A stretch of 64,000 bases of DNA, from assembly GCF_037975245.1 (NCBI RefSeq), contig NC_092569.1:36950168-37014167 (forward strand), written 5' to 3'. The position numbers and the translations under genes are program-made. Origin of the DNA: Apostichopus japonicus (taxonomy: Eukaryota; Echinodermata; Holothuroidea; Aspidochirotida; Stichopodidae). Positions 35,196 to 48,062 of the stretch are shown here, piece by piece; within the stretch, counting starts at the first letter, position 1; each line of letters starts with the position of its first letter. The notes beneath the pieces are model-generated. The model was not told the origin of the DNA. It saw nothing but the letters and a program-made list of their open reading frames with translations, and did not search any database.

Positions 35196-38100
35196 TTACC
35201 GGCTAGATACAGAAATAACGATTAAAATGAACATATACAACGTGTACTGCACGCAGCCGCGTACATGACTATACACACACATATATACATATGATCCGTA
35301 TTGTGCCACGCTTAGGGAATTGTGCCTTGGGAAAGTATGATTGGAATATATTAGGCTAGTTGTCATAAAACCTGTTCTTAAATTTAACAATTTGGAAGGC
35401 ATTACATCATGTACAAACGAGAAGGCCCCATGAAAAAATGCAAGTGAGACAAAAGCCTATACATTATATACTTTCTTATATTCTCTTTTAAACACTCCGA
35501 CCCCCCCCCCCCCCTCTCACCCGTTTAATTTTTGAAGGTGTTTACGTTGCTACGGGAGAAGTTTGGGTGTCCAGTTAGGTTCAAACTTGTTATATGCAAC
35601 TAATATAGGTTATGTAGAAGGATTAAAGTATGCTGTATTGGCCCATATATGCCATATATTCAAAAATGGTCACCTCACCCCTGGTCAATATTCTTAAACG
35701 GTTATATTACCTCGTTGGAAGAAAAATTACCTCACTAGACATTCAGTCATCTTTTGTGTTCATTAAGAATGTCTGAGAACAATTTGGAGAGCGAAGACCT
35801 CCAAGGAAAGTATTTTTTTGAACATTCCTAGCAATTATTGCAAGTTGCTTAATTTGCGGCCATTACAGTCCACAGATACAGTCTCAGATACAGACATATG
35901 TACGATTAACATATATACATAGACAACATATGTATAATGTACGCAGCCGCATACACTACACATATACATATTGGTTAACATGCATGTGTGACAGTAACTT
36001 GATTGTGCCCATGCTTTGCACTATTAAAGAAGCCTTTATATTAGAATCCTCTTTCCGACACCCGGCCCACCCCCCCCCCCCCTGACACATATACATATAT
36101 ACCCATATACATATTGGTTAACATGCATGTGTGACAGTAACTTTATTGTGCCCACGCTTAGGAGAATTGTGCCCACTTGGGAAAGTATGACTGAAATATA
36201 GTAGTCTTCACAGAAACTGTTCGAAAATTAAGCGATTTAGATGGCATTAAAACCCAATACAAACAAGTAGACCCTTTAGGAACTGCACTATTTAAGAAGC
36301 CTATATATTACATACTTTCTTGAATCCTCTGTCCGACCCCCGACCCACCCCGCCCCCCGACACATATACATATAAACACATTTTGGTTAACATGCATTTG
36401 TGACAGTAACTTTATTGTGCCCACGCTTAGGAGAATTGTGCCCACGCTTGGGAAAGTATGACTGAAATATAGTAGTCTTCACAGAAACTGTTCGAAAATT
36501 AAGCGATTTAGATGGCATTAAAACCCAATACAAACAAGTAGACCCTTTAGGAACTGCACTATTTAAGAAGCCTATATATTACATACTTTCTTGAATCCTC
36601 TTTCCGACACCCGACCCCCCCCCCGACACATATACATATATACCCATATACATATTGGTTAACATCACTGGCGGATCCAAGGGGGGCCAAGGGGGCCATG
36701 GCCCCCCCCCCCCAAAGGTGAGCCAAAAAGTGTTTCCGAACATCCGCTAAATCATATGATTGGAAATTAAAAAAATCGAGGGGATTAGCAGTGGTAGACT
36801 AGTCTAAACCTTTTCGTTTTCTGGTTTAAAATTAAATGCAGAGCTCCCAACTGACCCGCAATTCGCGAGAATTAGACCCGCATTCTAACACCTAAACCCG
36901 CTGCCCCCCACAAGCGTCCGAAAAAACCGCATTGTAATTGTCAAGTATACATACAAAAATTTGTATCAAATTTTGACTTAGCAACCATCATTTCTTTAGC
37001 ATTTAGCATAATAGAGTATAAAACCTCCTTTACAGCATCATTTGAACCTCAAATTAGCCTATATTTCTTTTCATTGGGGCGAGCAGCGAACATTTTCCTG
37101 CCACGGGAAAGAATGAATTATCACCTACTATTCAATTTATTGATGTTACACACAAAAAAATGCATATCTCTCAGAAAATTTTGGGTGACAAAAGCCTTTC
37201 TAAGTGCCACCATTTTACATGTAGGCATCACCAGGATTCCAAAAAAAAAAATCAAAAGTGGAGGGGGACACCCCCTCCCCTTATACCCCTCCCCCAGGAC
37301 GGCGAGTCGTGGCATGGACCAGCATTTGCCTTCTCAAGAGTTGGGAGCTATGTAAATGTATGAGCATGAGGATTTACAGTTTAACACCATTTTGCAGTTA
37401 CAGGCTGGTTGTAAGAAATTTATAACCTATGAGAAATAAAATTTCTTGAGAAAGATGATCCCAACTTTGTTTTATAAATATTTTAGAAAATTACACCTGG
37501 GAAACATTTTTTTTTAGAAGTAAATAAACATCACCATTGTACACTTTTGTCGCACCAAATTGCATCTGAGGGCAATCAGCAATAGAAAATTTTCCAAAGG
37601 GGAGGGGGCATCCCCTCCCCTTAGACCCCTCCCCAATATCACTCTAATGCCACTTTGGCCCCTCCCAAACAAAGGCCCTGGATCCGCCAGTGGTTAACAT
37701 GCATGTGTGACAGTAACTTTATTGTGCCCACGCTTAGGAGAATTGTGCCCACGCTTGGGAAAGTATCACTGAAATATAGTAGTCTTCACAGAAACCGTTT
37801 GAAAATTAAGCAAGAAGGAATTAAAACCCAATACAAACGAGTAGACCCTTTAGGAACTGCACTATTGAAGAAGCCTATATATTACATACTTTCTTGAATC
37901 CTCTTTCCGACACCCGACCCCCCCCCCCCCCCGACACATATACATAGATACACATATACATATTGGTTAACATGCATGTGTGACAGTAACTTTATTGTGC
38001 CCACGCTTAGGGGAATTGTGCCCACGCTTGGGAAAGTATGACTGAAATATAGTAGTCTTCACAGAAAATGTTTGAAAATTAAGCGATTTAGAAGGCATTA

Positions 38101-38590
38101 AAATCCAATACAAACGAGTAGACCCTTTAGGAACTGCACTATTTAAGAAGCCAATATATTACATACTTTCTTGAATCCTCTGTCCGACCACCGACCTCCC
38201 CCCCCCCCCCCTCCCGCGCCTCTTCATTTATTTTTCGAAAGTGTTACATACCGGGAAGTTTTGGTCTCCAGTTAGGTTCAAACCTTGTTATATGCAACTT
38301 CACTAGCCCAATACAAACGAGTAGACCCTACACTACTAAATATTACTATCATACTAAGTATGATTTATTGGTCCCATATATGCTACATATTAAAATATGG
38401 TCACCTTATGTTAAAATTCTTAAACTGTTTTATTAACCACCTTGGAGGAAATTTACCTAACTGGGAAATCATCTTGTTGTGTGTGTTTATAATGTCAGCG
38501 AACAATATGGAGAGTGAACACCTTCAGGAAAGGACTTTTTTGAAAACTTCCAGCAATTACAGCATGCCGTAATTTGGAGCCATTACAGAC
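35196..38590. repeat. Long dispersed repeat: one complete copy and one with an internally amplified segment
   Basis: Copy one is about 35196-35875. A second copy, about 35876-38590, shares the same right part (GGTTCAAAC, TATATGCAACT and the inverted dispersed repeat). In the second, an internal segment of about 270 bp (AACTTTATTGTGCCCACGCT ... GAACTGCACTATTTAAGAAG ... a poly-C tract ... TTGGTTAACATGCATG) is repeated about five times. One of these units is split by the hAT-like element. Confidence 0.7.
36666..37692. mobile_element. hAT-like non-autonomous element, 1027 bp, 8-bp target duplication
   Basis: The termini are inverted repeats CACTGGCGGATCCA. The flanks GTTAACAT at 36658-36665 and 37693-37700 are identical, an 8-bp target duplication as in hAT transposons. 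Removing the insert restores a continuous 270-bp repeat unit. Sub-terminal G-runs and C-runs are typical of such elements. No transposase is seen. Confidence 0.85.
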
Positions 38591-38813
38591 TACTTTTGAT
38601 GAGTATACGTATTTGAACTCGAAGCCCCTCACCCCACAATCAATTTCCCCTCCCTTAATCTATTACGCCTGATTGACTCTGCGATCAATTTCATATATAG
38701 GTTGATGATACCTATACTTACTTTTAATTTAACATAATATGTTGATTACATATATCAACTGAAAATTATAGTGGGGGATAATAACGAGGAAGAAACTGTA
38801 CCCATCAGCCTTA

Positions 38814-39218
38814 AGGCCCGGTCACACTACAGCGATATTTTATCGAAATACGGTCCGATTTTTCCGATTTAAGGCCGAAGAGTGAGGTTTGTGGTAGTGA
38901 ATGTAATGAATGCAGTAGAATATTCGAATACCTACTTCAAATCTGAGGGGTTCTAGAACTGACTACATTCTGAAGTGACGTCACATCGAAAAGCGATAAA
39001 AATCGGAAGAGAAATCGGATAGCTAACCGATAAAAGGAAACGGAGTCAATATCAAAAGTTAGGAGAGGGCTATTCCACATCGGAATGGCTCAACAGATAG
39101 CAAATCAGGTCCTTTATCACTGTGGCTAGAAGACCAGAACGAAAAACTGTCTGTTTCGATTCCTCTGGGAAAATCGGATAGTATTCCGATAAAATATCGG
39201 TATAGTGTGACCGGGCCT
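38814..39218. mobile_element. 405-bp MITE with TTA target duplication
   Basis: The termini AGGCCCGGTCACACTA are inverted repeats, with more matching sequence inside (GATATTTTATCG). TTA at 38811-38813 and 39219-39221 is a 3-bp duplication, consistent with PIF/Harbinger-type TWA sites. The interior contains repeated CGATAAAA/AATCGGA palindromic words and no coding capacity. Confidence 0.75.
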
Positions 39219-39659
39219 TTAGATTAAAATTGTATACGTACGCTTATGAGTACGGAATTTCCGACTGTGGCACTCTAATTTTTCCGACTGTCGAACTCTA
39301 TTTTTCATAAATTCTTGCTATTTGTGAGTGACCTACAATTTTCGGTCAAACTTGACCTTTAATCAGTCATATTTACCACGTTTTCCTTGTCATATTAAGA
39401 AATTGTATCTCGCGGTTCTTATACTCCACCATACAAAACTTCGTGTGATTTTGAATACTCTAAAAAAAAAATGCCTAATAAACTACTGTACAACGTATAC
39501 AATTAAAACCCTCAATGCTATTCTACGGAAGCTTAAAATGACCATCAACATAAGAAAAACTTTGCCCATAAAGTGAAATTTTTCAGTAAATTGTTAAAAT
39601 AACAAGATAAAATCTTATCCCCCCCCCCCCAAAAAAAACAGAAAAATGTTGGATTGCTT

Positions 39660-40015
39660 AGTTGCTAAACTGAGCAATTGAAAAATTTTTGAAAAATGTT
39701 TAATTGACAACTTATCATATCTCGTGTATTGGACATTTTGCTGCAAATTGTTCACATGTTGACTTCATTCCATCTGAGCAATTGAAAAATTGTCTGCAAA
39801 ATGTTCAATTGAAAACTTATCTTATCTCGTTAATTGGACATGTTTTTGGCAAAATGTTCAATTGTTCACTTCATCCCAATTGAGCAATTGTAAAATTTTC
39901 TGCAAAATGTTTAATTGGCAACTAATCGTATCTCGTCAACTCAACATTTGTCTGCAAAATGTTTAACTGTTCACTTCATTCCCAATGCTCAGTTGGAATG
40001 AAGTGAACAATTTAA
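39660..40015. repeat. About 120-bp tandem repeat, 3 diverged copies
   Basis: Copies contain TGAGCAATTGAAAAATT, TGCAAAATGTTCAATTG, ATCTCGT and TGTTCACTTCATTCC. Nothing else is recognised between 39222 and 40850 apart from short G/C homopolymers and a (CTGA)n run at about 40325-40347. Confidence 0.75.
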
Positions 40016-40853
40016 TTTTTTTCATGTGAGTGATAAATAGCCCCCCCCCCCCCAAGAAAATAATATTAAGCGCGCTAGGAAAAAGCGCTGTATTTTGGGG
40101 TAGTTCACTATGTCGTCGAATATAATTTGTTGAAAAAGAAAAGTTTTCCCCTTTGTTACATTAACATAGCTTTTTTTAGTTGGTAGTCTATGTAGCCTAT
40201 CAAGCAGATAACTTATACTCATTGCTTACTCGCTAACCAGAGTGATTAATAAATTTGTGAAGTGAGGGCCAGTGGTACAAATGTACCGAAAAAACAAAAG
40301 TGCAGTCGCGAAAGATGGAGTTTCTGACTGACTGACTGACTGACTGTATCGTTGACGAGTAGGGTGTGGGGGGGGGGCTGCGGGTTACAAGGCAGCAGTC
40401 GGAATTTTCTGGCTCCAAATCCCATCCAGTTGGAATTTCAGCCACTACATCTCTCCCCCCTCCCCCCATACCCACTCTCAATCATCAGGCCTTAGCTACG
40501 TCCCTGTGTATAATACGTAAACGACGTTCATTACTGTTTAGTTTTTACGGAAATGTCGAAAATAATTTATATCGCTTGAGAAAATAAGCATTATGCCAAA
40601 AAATTGGCATATTCACGTGTGGTGTTTGTAAAAATCACGCACCTATATGCAAATATATAATAGCTAAGATTGTCCTGTGTCCGTTATATAATTCCATTAA
40701 AGAAATGCATACCTGAGACACGGAAGTATTATCCTGTGAGGGTACCGTAATACATTCATGCTTGAGACACATGCAAGTCTTAAAACCAGAATAGCAAGCC
40801 CCAAACATATAAACCTTCCCTACCGGTTTCGAACCTCTGGACATACAATCAGC

Positions 40854-40925
40854 GTCCATATAGCCTAGTGGTTAGGGTGTCCGCGTACAGAGCGGGAGGC
40901 CCGTGGTTCGAGTCCCGGTGGAGGC
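40854..40925 (+). repeat. tRNA-derived sequence (SINE head or tRNA pseudogene)
   Basis: A perfect polymerase III A box (TAGCCTAGTGG, 40861-40871) and B box (GGTTCGAGTCC, 40905-40915) are at tRNA spacing. An anticodon arm TCCGC/GCGGG encloses a 7-nt loop. The 5' part resembles tRNA-Glu-type heads (CATATAGCCTAGTGG), but the acceptor 3' strand does not pair and the T stem has mismatches. A functional tRNA is therefore unlikely. An (AT)n tail starts about 50 bp downstream. Confidence 0.7.
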
Positions 40926-40969
40926 TGGAAGTTTGTTTCACTGTTCTTGATTTACAAACTCATTACGAT

Positions 40970-40972
<3 letters not shown>

Positions 40973-41046
<74 letters not shown>

Positions 41047-41080
41047 GGCTATATATATATATAGGCTATATATATATAGG

Positions 41081-41135
<55 letters not shown>

Positions 41136-41140
41136 GTAAA
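40973..41140. repeat. (AT)n microsatellite with TATAGGC interruptions
   Basis: About 168 bp of AT repeat with three ATAGGCTAT interruptions. Bases 41141-43370 beyond it are AT-rich with poly-G/C runs; I see no gene, RNA or defined repeat there. Confidence 0.95.
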
Positions 41141-43374
41141 TAAACATACATAAGTGCCGTATAAAGGCAAAAATAGAGCGCCTACATTACAATACGTAGT
41201 ACACACAGCGAAATCCATATGCATGTGCCGGATCAAGGTAATGGTTTTATTCTCCAATAGTTATATATAAGAAACGAATTTTCCTGAAATTTTTTGCAAA
41301 CTACGTCTCGATCAAGTAACGTTAAATACACAAGTGATGTTTAATATGTTGAATGTCAAAAATGGAATGTAGCTATATCATTACGCTGTTGATATGGAAC
41401 TGAATAAAATTAAAAATTAAGTACTGCCGCATTTTGAAGAGTGTCAGAATTTCAAACCTTTTAAAATGATAACTCGTGGGTCTCTGAAAAATATAGCAAG
41501 AATGTGTTTGTGATTACTGTCAAAAAGGCGTGATATACTGAATAACATGTAAATATCAAATGCTATTGTCACTGTGACACGCTTCACATTGTTTAATTGT
41601 TTATTGTAAGAATCCAGCTGCTATATGATCACTGAGTCAAAGCATGGTTAAATGATCGACAAACTGCTATATTCAGTTTCCTCCGACTTTAACATAAGTT
41701 CACGAGATCGTAAACAAGTTTTAGAAGCGGCAGTTCACGGCTTCCATACAGATTTTAATTTAGCTGCCTATTGTTGCTGGACCGTAGAATTCGGAAATAT
41801 CAATGTTGGATGCTAACTACGGAGCTACAGAAGCGTAGAAAGGACATTGTACCATTGTATGATGGAGGTTTTTACCTCCATGATTGTACTAACAAATTTA
41901 TGGACTAGTAGAACATAATGATAATATAATAATTGCAGCTTCCATGAACTGATATGTGAAAAGAATCGCTTTGCGTTGAAGACTTTTCGAAGACAAGACA
42001 AAAAAAAACTATGGCTTGGAGGTTTCAAACTGAGTACATAGCATCGCACAATTTTTGTCACTTAAAATCCAATCGAGTTTTCCCTTTGCTGTTTTCGCCA
42101 AGTTAGCTTCCGAGAACCCGCGACGTTTAAATGAGCATTTACAATAATTAGGGTACTTTAATTAGACCTCCTTTAACGCTATATTGGGGACCCAATGCAA
42201 CCATGTGGTTCACCCCACCCACTCGCCCCCCCCCCGTCAGGTTCCCCAATGTGTGGTAAACTTAACTGTTAATGCAAAGAATCGTTCTTAATTTTATTAT
42301 GAACCTGTTTAATTGCATATGCCTTTGTTATAGAATGTAATCCGTTAATTTTAATTGGAAAGTTAGGTGATTGAGGAACACATTGACATCTCATGGATAC
42401 AACATTTTCCCCTAAACTGATCCAGAATGGTCGTAGAATTCATCTAATATTACAAATGAGTCATATTTTGGATATTTGTGGATGTCTCCTTCTATCCAAC
42501 TATATGTACCCCCTCCGAGTTTAGTCCTGAGATAGAAATTAAAATATAATTAGCCGGTTCTTTGGTGATGCCGTTTTTGCGGCTTTAGAAATGGTCGGGT
42601 CCAGAATAGCTATTTAGGGCATTTATTTAAAAACGGGGACAGGTGGGTGGGTGGGGGGGGGGGCACAAGCCTCGGAACTGGGATATCGAACAATCGGTAC
42701 TCAGTGTCAGGCTTCAAAAAACCTCGGCTAAACTTTGTCGGTCATAGCGGCGCAAATCCATATTTGAGATTTAGGTAATTTTTGCTTAAATTTTGTGCGA
42801 AACTTTTTCCAACCTCCAACCTCCTACCACATGCCCCCTGCCCCTGCCCCTCCCCTCCCCCTTCTCTCCCCCCGTTTTAAATGCTCCTCTTACGATTCCC
42901 ATTGTCCATATCCTTTTTCATAGATTAGTCGAGATAGATTTCAACAGTCCGTTTTTTGCTCTGCCGATTTCTCTCAATATGCCGTCAAGTGATATTCGAA
43001 GAAGTATATTCAAGGCCTATATCATGCACGTAAAGCGATGAAACGCACAAATACCCACCGCAATATATGTACGAAACAGTAAAGTATACTGCTCACTTAC
43101 TATAAATATCATTTCCAGATAAGCAAGTGAAATTTCCGGTCACATCACAATGATAAAGTTTACTGTCTGTCACTTTGCAGGTCACTGGTTGGCTACTCCA
43201 GTTGGTTAGTAACAATAACGTAGTCAGTATAGTTAATTACGTCACAGCCTGGGCTTACTAGAAAGCGGGCAATTTGAAATCAGTAAAAGGCGGTATCACA
43301 AGTAGCAACACGTTGGTTTGATTCACACCGCACTTGATCCTCAATCGAGTTCTACATTGCAAAGAGCATTCAAA

Positions 43375-44770
43375 ATGGACGATTCCGGCTTTCGTGGTTT
43401 ATTGCAGAAGTAACAGAAAGCTCCGTGGAAGCAAGGTTGCCAGTTTATAAAAGTACACTTTCAATTCGATCCGTCGCTGGTTTTTAATGATGTTCCGCAG
43501 GAAAATGTCATACGTGTATTGGAAAAAGAAAAAACATTTAGAAGCAGCGACAGTTGGAACTACCGCGGCAGTATGCACATGTTGTGACAGAAAGCTCGAT
43601 GCAAACATTTGAAGGAAGAATTAAAGGCACTCCGAGCACTACTGGCTGAGAAGGAACAACTTCTTTCGAGAAAAAAAAAACGAAAACGAAGTTCTCTGTG
43701 CTACTGGATTGTTCGGTACGTAACACTAGGCCAAGACTTATTAATGTAATTTTTCAATCACTAAAAGTCACCGTTATATAAACCCTAGACCTGTACAGGC
43801 ATTCGCTCCTTTAAAAACGATAAATTTAAAGAGTTAAAATATGACAGTGAGAGAAATAATATAATAATCTCCTTTTAGATATCTGTAAAATGTTTCATGC
43901 ACAATTTGCCAGGGTATACTGTTATTGATACATTCACGTTCTAACCTTGTGATGGTGAACGTCACCCGACCACGTACCCCCTACCTCCCCCAACCCATAA
44001 ACAAATCTGCTTTGTAAACCGTTGAAACATACAGTGGCGTAGGAAGGTACATTTGAGTAGGGGGTTGAAGACTGATGGCCGGCCCGGGGGAGGGGTCTAA
44101 GGGGAGTTTTTGCATTTCCAGGTGGCCTCAGATGCAAGTTGGTGCAATAAAGCACACTTCAACACCCACCCCATTTTGTAAACTTAATTTTGTATTTTCA
44201 CCTGGCCTTAGATGCAATTTGGTGCTCCAAATGAGATTTTTTTTCTCATTTGGAAATGAAAAAGGGGTTTTTCTGACTTGCGAAGCGGGGGGGGGGGGGC
44301 GGAATAATGATACTTCCTCGCCTCCACATTTTCACTGGGGGGGGGGGCTGGAGATATTGACAGTTGGAGCTAGTATATTTTTCGACAAAGTAAACTATAT
44401 GCCAACTGATCTTTATATATGTCTAATTCATACTTATTCTTGTGTCTTTGTTTACAGAAACTTCAGTGTAGATTGAGCGCAATGAAGAACATAGACTGGT
44501 CAGAGGAGAGAAAAGACAGACTGTACAGTGATGTCAACTGAGTATATGTCATCCGAGGAATCTGACATGGAGAGCGAACGAGCTAGGGTACCGTAGTGCA
44601 GGAGTTCACTTGGGAGTCGGAAAGACTGAACAAAATGAGGCTGGACTCATTCTTATAAGGACGTTCTCCTTAGCGAAAAGTCCAGAAAAAAGGATACCCA
44701 CCGTTAGGAAAGGAGACGTATCTTTAAAATGCGTACCGACTGACGCCCCAACTTGGGCTGTTAATTAGGC
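43375..44770 (+). pseudogene. Decayed coding remnants, family unknown
   Basis: Protein-like fragments occur on + but in shifting frames. After an ATG at 43375 there are FDPSLVFNDVPQENVIRVLE and a coiled-coil-like KEELKALRALLAEKEQLLSR (about 43610-43670). Later, at about 44536-44700, there is an acidic MSSEESDMESERAR, then TWESERLNKMRLDSF and LLSEKSRKK. Stops and frameshifts separate them. This could be an old gene or transposon accessory protein; I do not recognise the family, and this is a weak call. A hAT-like CAGTGGCGTAGGAAGG word at 44033 suggests an insertion within it. Confidence 0.3.
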
Positions 44771-46479
44771 TGAACAATAACAATGAAGGTATGACCCCCC
44801 TCCAAATGGTGAAAATGGTCATTGTTTGATGTGCAGGATTAAGCTTGTGGGAGGCCCGTGGCAAACAGTTTATTGGCGCTCCCATAGAGATACATTGTTA
44901 CCGGATAACGCCGGATGTATAGCTCACAAAAGACATCTATTTGCCCACGGTGGTTATGATACGTACATTAAAACATCACATAAAAACAGTCATTGATCAA
45001 CAGCGTAAAGACTGCATATCGAAGTCCATTTCGTTTGACTTCTTTGAACTTTTTGTACCATATACAACGTAGAATAATGTAACGTTATAACAATATTTCT
45101 TTGAATTTTTTACCCAACGTTTAAACTCGTGCCCCTGTTGCACGTGGATAATCCTGTCCTGAGCATTTGTTGATTAATGAGGCACCAGGAACAAACAGCA
45201 AACGCCGTTGTTTCGGTTACAAACAAGTTGCAGTGGACGATTTTGTATAATAAAGAAGAGTTTTCTCTAATTTAACATTTGGTGTAATTACATGATACCT
45301 TTAAAACGAAATCCTGCCTGAGATAAATGCAACAAGGAAGAAAGAATATGCCCATAATAATAGATGTCAGATTAATTATTATTTCCTTGTTAGTCTTTTG
45401 CTTAATGGAAGCCTTTTTTTTAATGTCCCTTCACAGCTAATATATTCCATCAAGGGATTAAATGTTAAGGATTAAGTTATCCTTAAAATATTTTCAGGAA
45501 ACAAAAGCCAAGAAAAAAGCATGATTCTATTAATTTTTAATGAATCATTTAGTAAATCATATTTTAAAATAAGACATAGCTATAGAGCATAGGTCTAATA
45601 ACTTGTCGTCGAAATGTTGTTGTACTTGTACGTTTGTCTTTCATTATTCATGCATGGTTAATTCCAGACTTTCAGGGAAAAAATTTAGAGATCTTGTTTG
45701 GGCTATCATTGCATTTTATATCAAAATATATGTTAATTAAAATAAAATTTAAAGCAGCAACAAAATATTAAGCGTGCTACGAAATGAGGCAGGAAGTGGT
45801 GTTCTGTGTCAAGTTCGTTCCACATAAAAGAGGCTGGTACCGTTTCCGGGCTTGGGTGGGGGGGGGGGGGTCGAGGGGCCGATAACCATCATGGAAGAAG
45901 TGCCTAGGCGTTTATATCATCTGAGGATAAACACACCGAATTTTAAACATAAATTTGTTTGGTTCAATTTAACTGCTGATATATGTTAAGTTACTTCAAG
46001 TGGGTAGCTGGTTTTCAGAGGTTTTGATTTGCAAACTAGTAACTAAAAATAGAAACATTCCATATTTACTTGTTTTTTTCTTTCTTTCACCTGGCATTAA
46101 AATCGTTGCATGTGTATATAATTGCCACAATGTAAGTAGAGTAATATTTGGGCATCAAAAAACATTCTCCGGACAATAATGCATGTTTTGAAATTTGAAA
46201 AGGAAAATGGCTTCTCGAGGTTTAAACTTTGTATTCAAAAAGCTGAATATTCAACACTATGATGTAAAGCAATATTGAGTTGCATTTAGATGTATTTACA
46301 CATTAGAAGTGGTATTGCGTTCATTTACATAATTTTTGTATAAGTGTAAAAATAACAAATAAACGTTTACGATGCGATATGAGGTGCAAATATATAAATA
46401 AAAAAGTGGAAAATCAAACGAGTGTGATTTTATGTTTATTATTTTTAATTTTCTTTAAATCAAATGTAATATTTGATAG
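44771..46479. other. AT-rich intergenic DNA; nothing recognised
   Basis: No convincing coding frame, RNA, repeat array or transposon end was found. A poly-G run lies at about 45858-45870. Confidence 0.55.
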
Positions 46480-47345
46480 AGGTGGTCCGTGTATTTCTCA
46501 GCCTAATCAACCCGATTAAGACTCCCTAAACGTGGCGAATAAGCCCGGCCCCTGTATTGGTCGTAAGTAATGTGTTTACGATGACCACGTTTCTCCGTAT
46601 ATATTGGTGTAATCATGGCGTTTACGATGATCAATGCGAGAAGTTTACTGCTGGGTTCAAACGTAAACTCCAGATTAACGGTCATGTTTAAGGTAGCGAA
46701 TCTGTTGTAATTGTGACCGGAAACGTAAAGATTACCCTTCCCTGAAACCGCACGATTAAGTGAGCTTCACCGTATTTGGATGACACTTGGCGTTTACGGT
46801 CACCGCGTACTCGGTAAATAAGTCATCGCGAACGCGGAAAACTCACGCGTTTAAGTTGGGTCGTAAGCTTACCTTAATCACTAGTTTCAGGAGTGGAAAC
46901 GTAACGGAAACAGGCTGGAACTCGGAATTTACGTCGCAATTACAGACCGAAAACGGCGATTTAAACGCGTGTTTTTTTCCCGTGATTATAGGTATGTTTT
47001 GAAGTGAATTTATTTCACGAGAAATGTTAATTTTCAAATTCTGAACAAATGATGGGCTTAAAACCTTAAAAAGTGGGACTGAAGGGTATTGTGGGCCGCG
47101 ACGTAGAATCACCTACAAAAGCAATGACCCACAGGAGATGCGATGAGGTCGAACATGATGTGTGACTAGTGACAATCTTCAAAAAGGTTATTGATGGAAA
47201 AAAAAAAAGTATTGGGAAATACTTGGTTCTCAGCAAAAGTGTACATCTGGTTGGTCATTTTCAAGCCCGAGGTGTGCCATTTCCGGTGATCTGGGGGATA
47301 TCAAAACCAGATTTTTCTTGTACGCTGCGCTCCGCTTAGATAGTA
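46480..47345. repeat. Second GTTTACG-rich repeat region
   Basis: Dense TTTACG/CGTAAA words (46560-46990) resemble 31840-32760. At 47279-47345 follow TTCCGGTGATCTGGG and GCGCTCCGCTTAGATAGTA, which closely match 31498-31565. The two loci therefore share two repeat modules, in a different order. Bases 47346-47907 hold nothing recognised. Confidence 0.55.
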
Positions 47346-47907
47346 ATTCGCGCCTGGGTTAGAAAATCTTGGATACGCCCCTGGTTACCCACTGCTTGCT
47401 ATGTAAACCGTGTATACTGTAGGGCATACACCGCTGTTATGTTCAAACAAAATTGAGACAAAAACAATGACAGCTTAATGATTTGGTGAATGTAGTTCCA
47501 AATAACCTATATTACTCATACACAATGTTATACATATAAAGGTCTGGTGACGTCATGTCGAAGCTGTAGTTTACACATAGTTTTTCGTACTTTCCTGAAC
47601 TCACTATTTGATGAAAATTACGCTCCTTTGGTCAGCGATGAAATATAGTTTAATAAAATAATACTTGTAGAAAGAGAAGATTAATTAATGCCTACAAAAA
47701 TATTATAAAGATTTTCATTCTCCTATAATGCTTGAAAAAACCTTCTTCTTGCATATAATTTGTCTAGTGTGTTGTCTTCTGTTAATTGTGATAGTAAACG
47801 TTGTTCAGTGTGGTGGGTAAGCTACCGTAATGTCGATCAGTGACGTAATTGAACAAGTACCATCCTAGTGACAGAGCCTCCTTATGACAACTAGGCCCAC
47901 TGATTAG

Positions 47908-47912
47908 AACTG

Positions 47913-47966
<54 letters not shown>
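47908..47966. repeat. (AT)n microsatellite at the left end of the Penelope-like pair
   Basis: Pure AT dinucleotides directly abutting the outer end of the left element copy; the right copy has a similar tract about 80 bp beyond its end. Confidence 0.95.
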
Positions 47967-47968
<2 letters not shown>

Positions 47969-47987
47969 TATAATATACTTAACTAAA

Positions 47988-48058
47988 CTATCATCATACT
48001 GCTACTCGGAGTTTCACGGGTACGTCTCGCGCACCGATCATCAGGCAACTGAACAACA
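47988..48058 (-). ncRNA. Hammerhead ribozyme, left copy
   Basis: On the minus strand the core CTGATGA is at 48044-48038, GAAA follows the stem II hairpin, and the cleavage triplet GTA is at 48005-48003, so cleavage is predicted after 48003. The sequence is identical to the right copy over the whole motif. Confidence 0.82.
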
Positions 48059-48062
48059 TAGG

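Noticed and set aside
40854-40925. Functional tRNA gene
   Set aside because: The acceptor strands do not pair in the register set by the A box and the T stem has two mismatches; a SINE head or pseudogene is more likely.
42793-43041. 82-codon plus frame rich in Pro and Leu
   Set aside because: Its N-terminal part translates C-rich low-complexity DNA; no family resemblance or splice support.
44033-44350. Second hAT element starting CAGTGGCGTAGGAAGG
   Set aside because: No matching inverted terminus or 8-bp duplication could be found nearby; noted only within the pseudogene entry.
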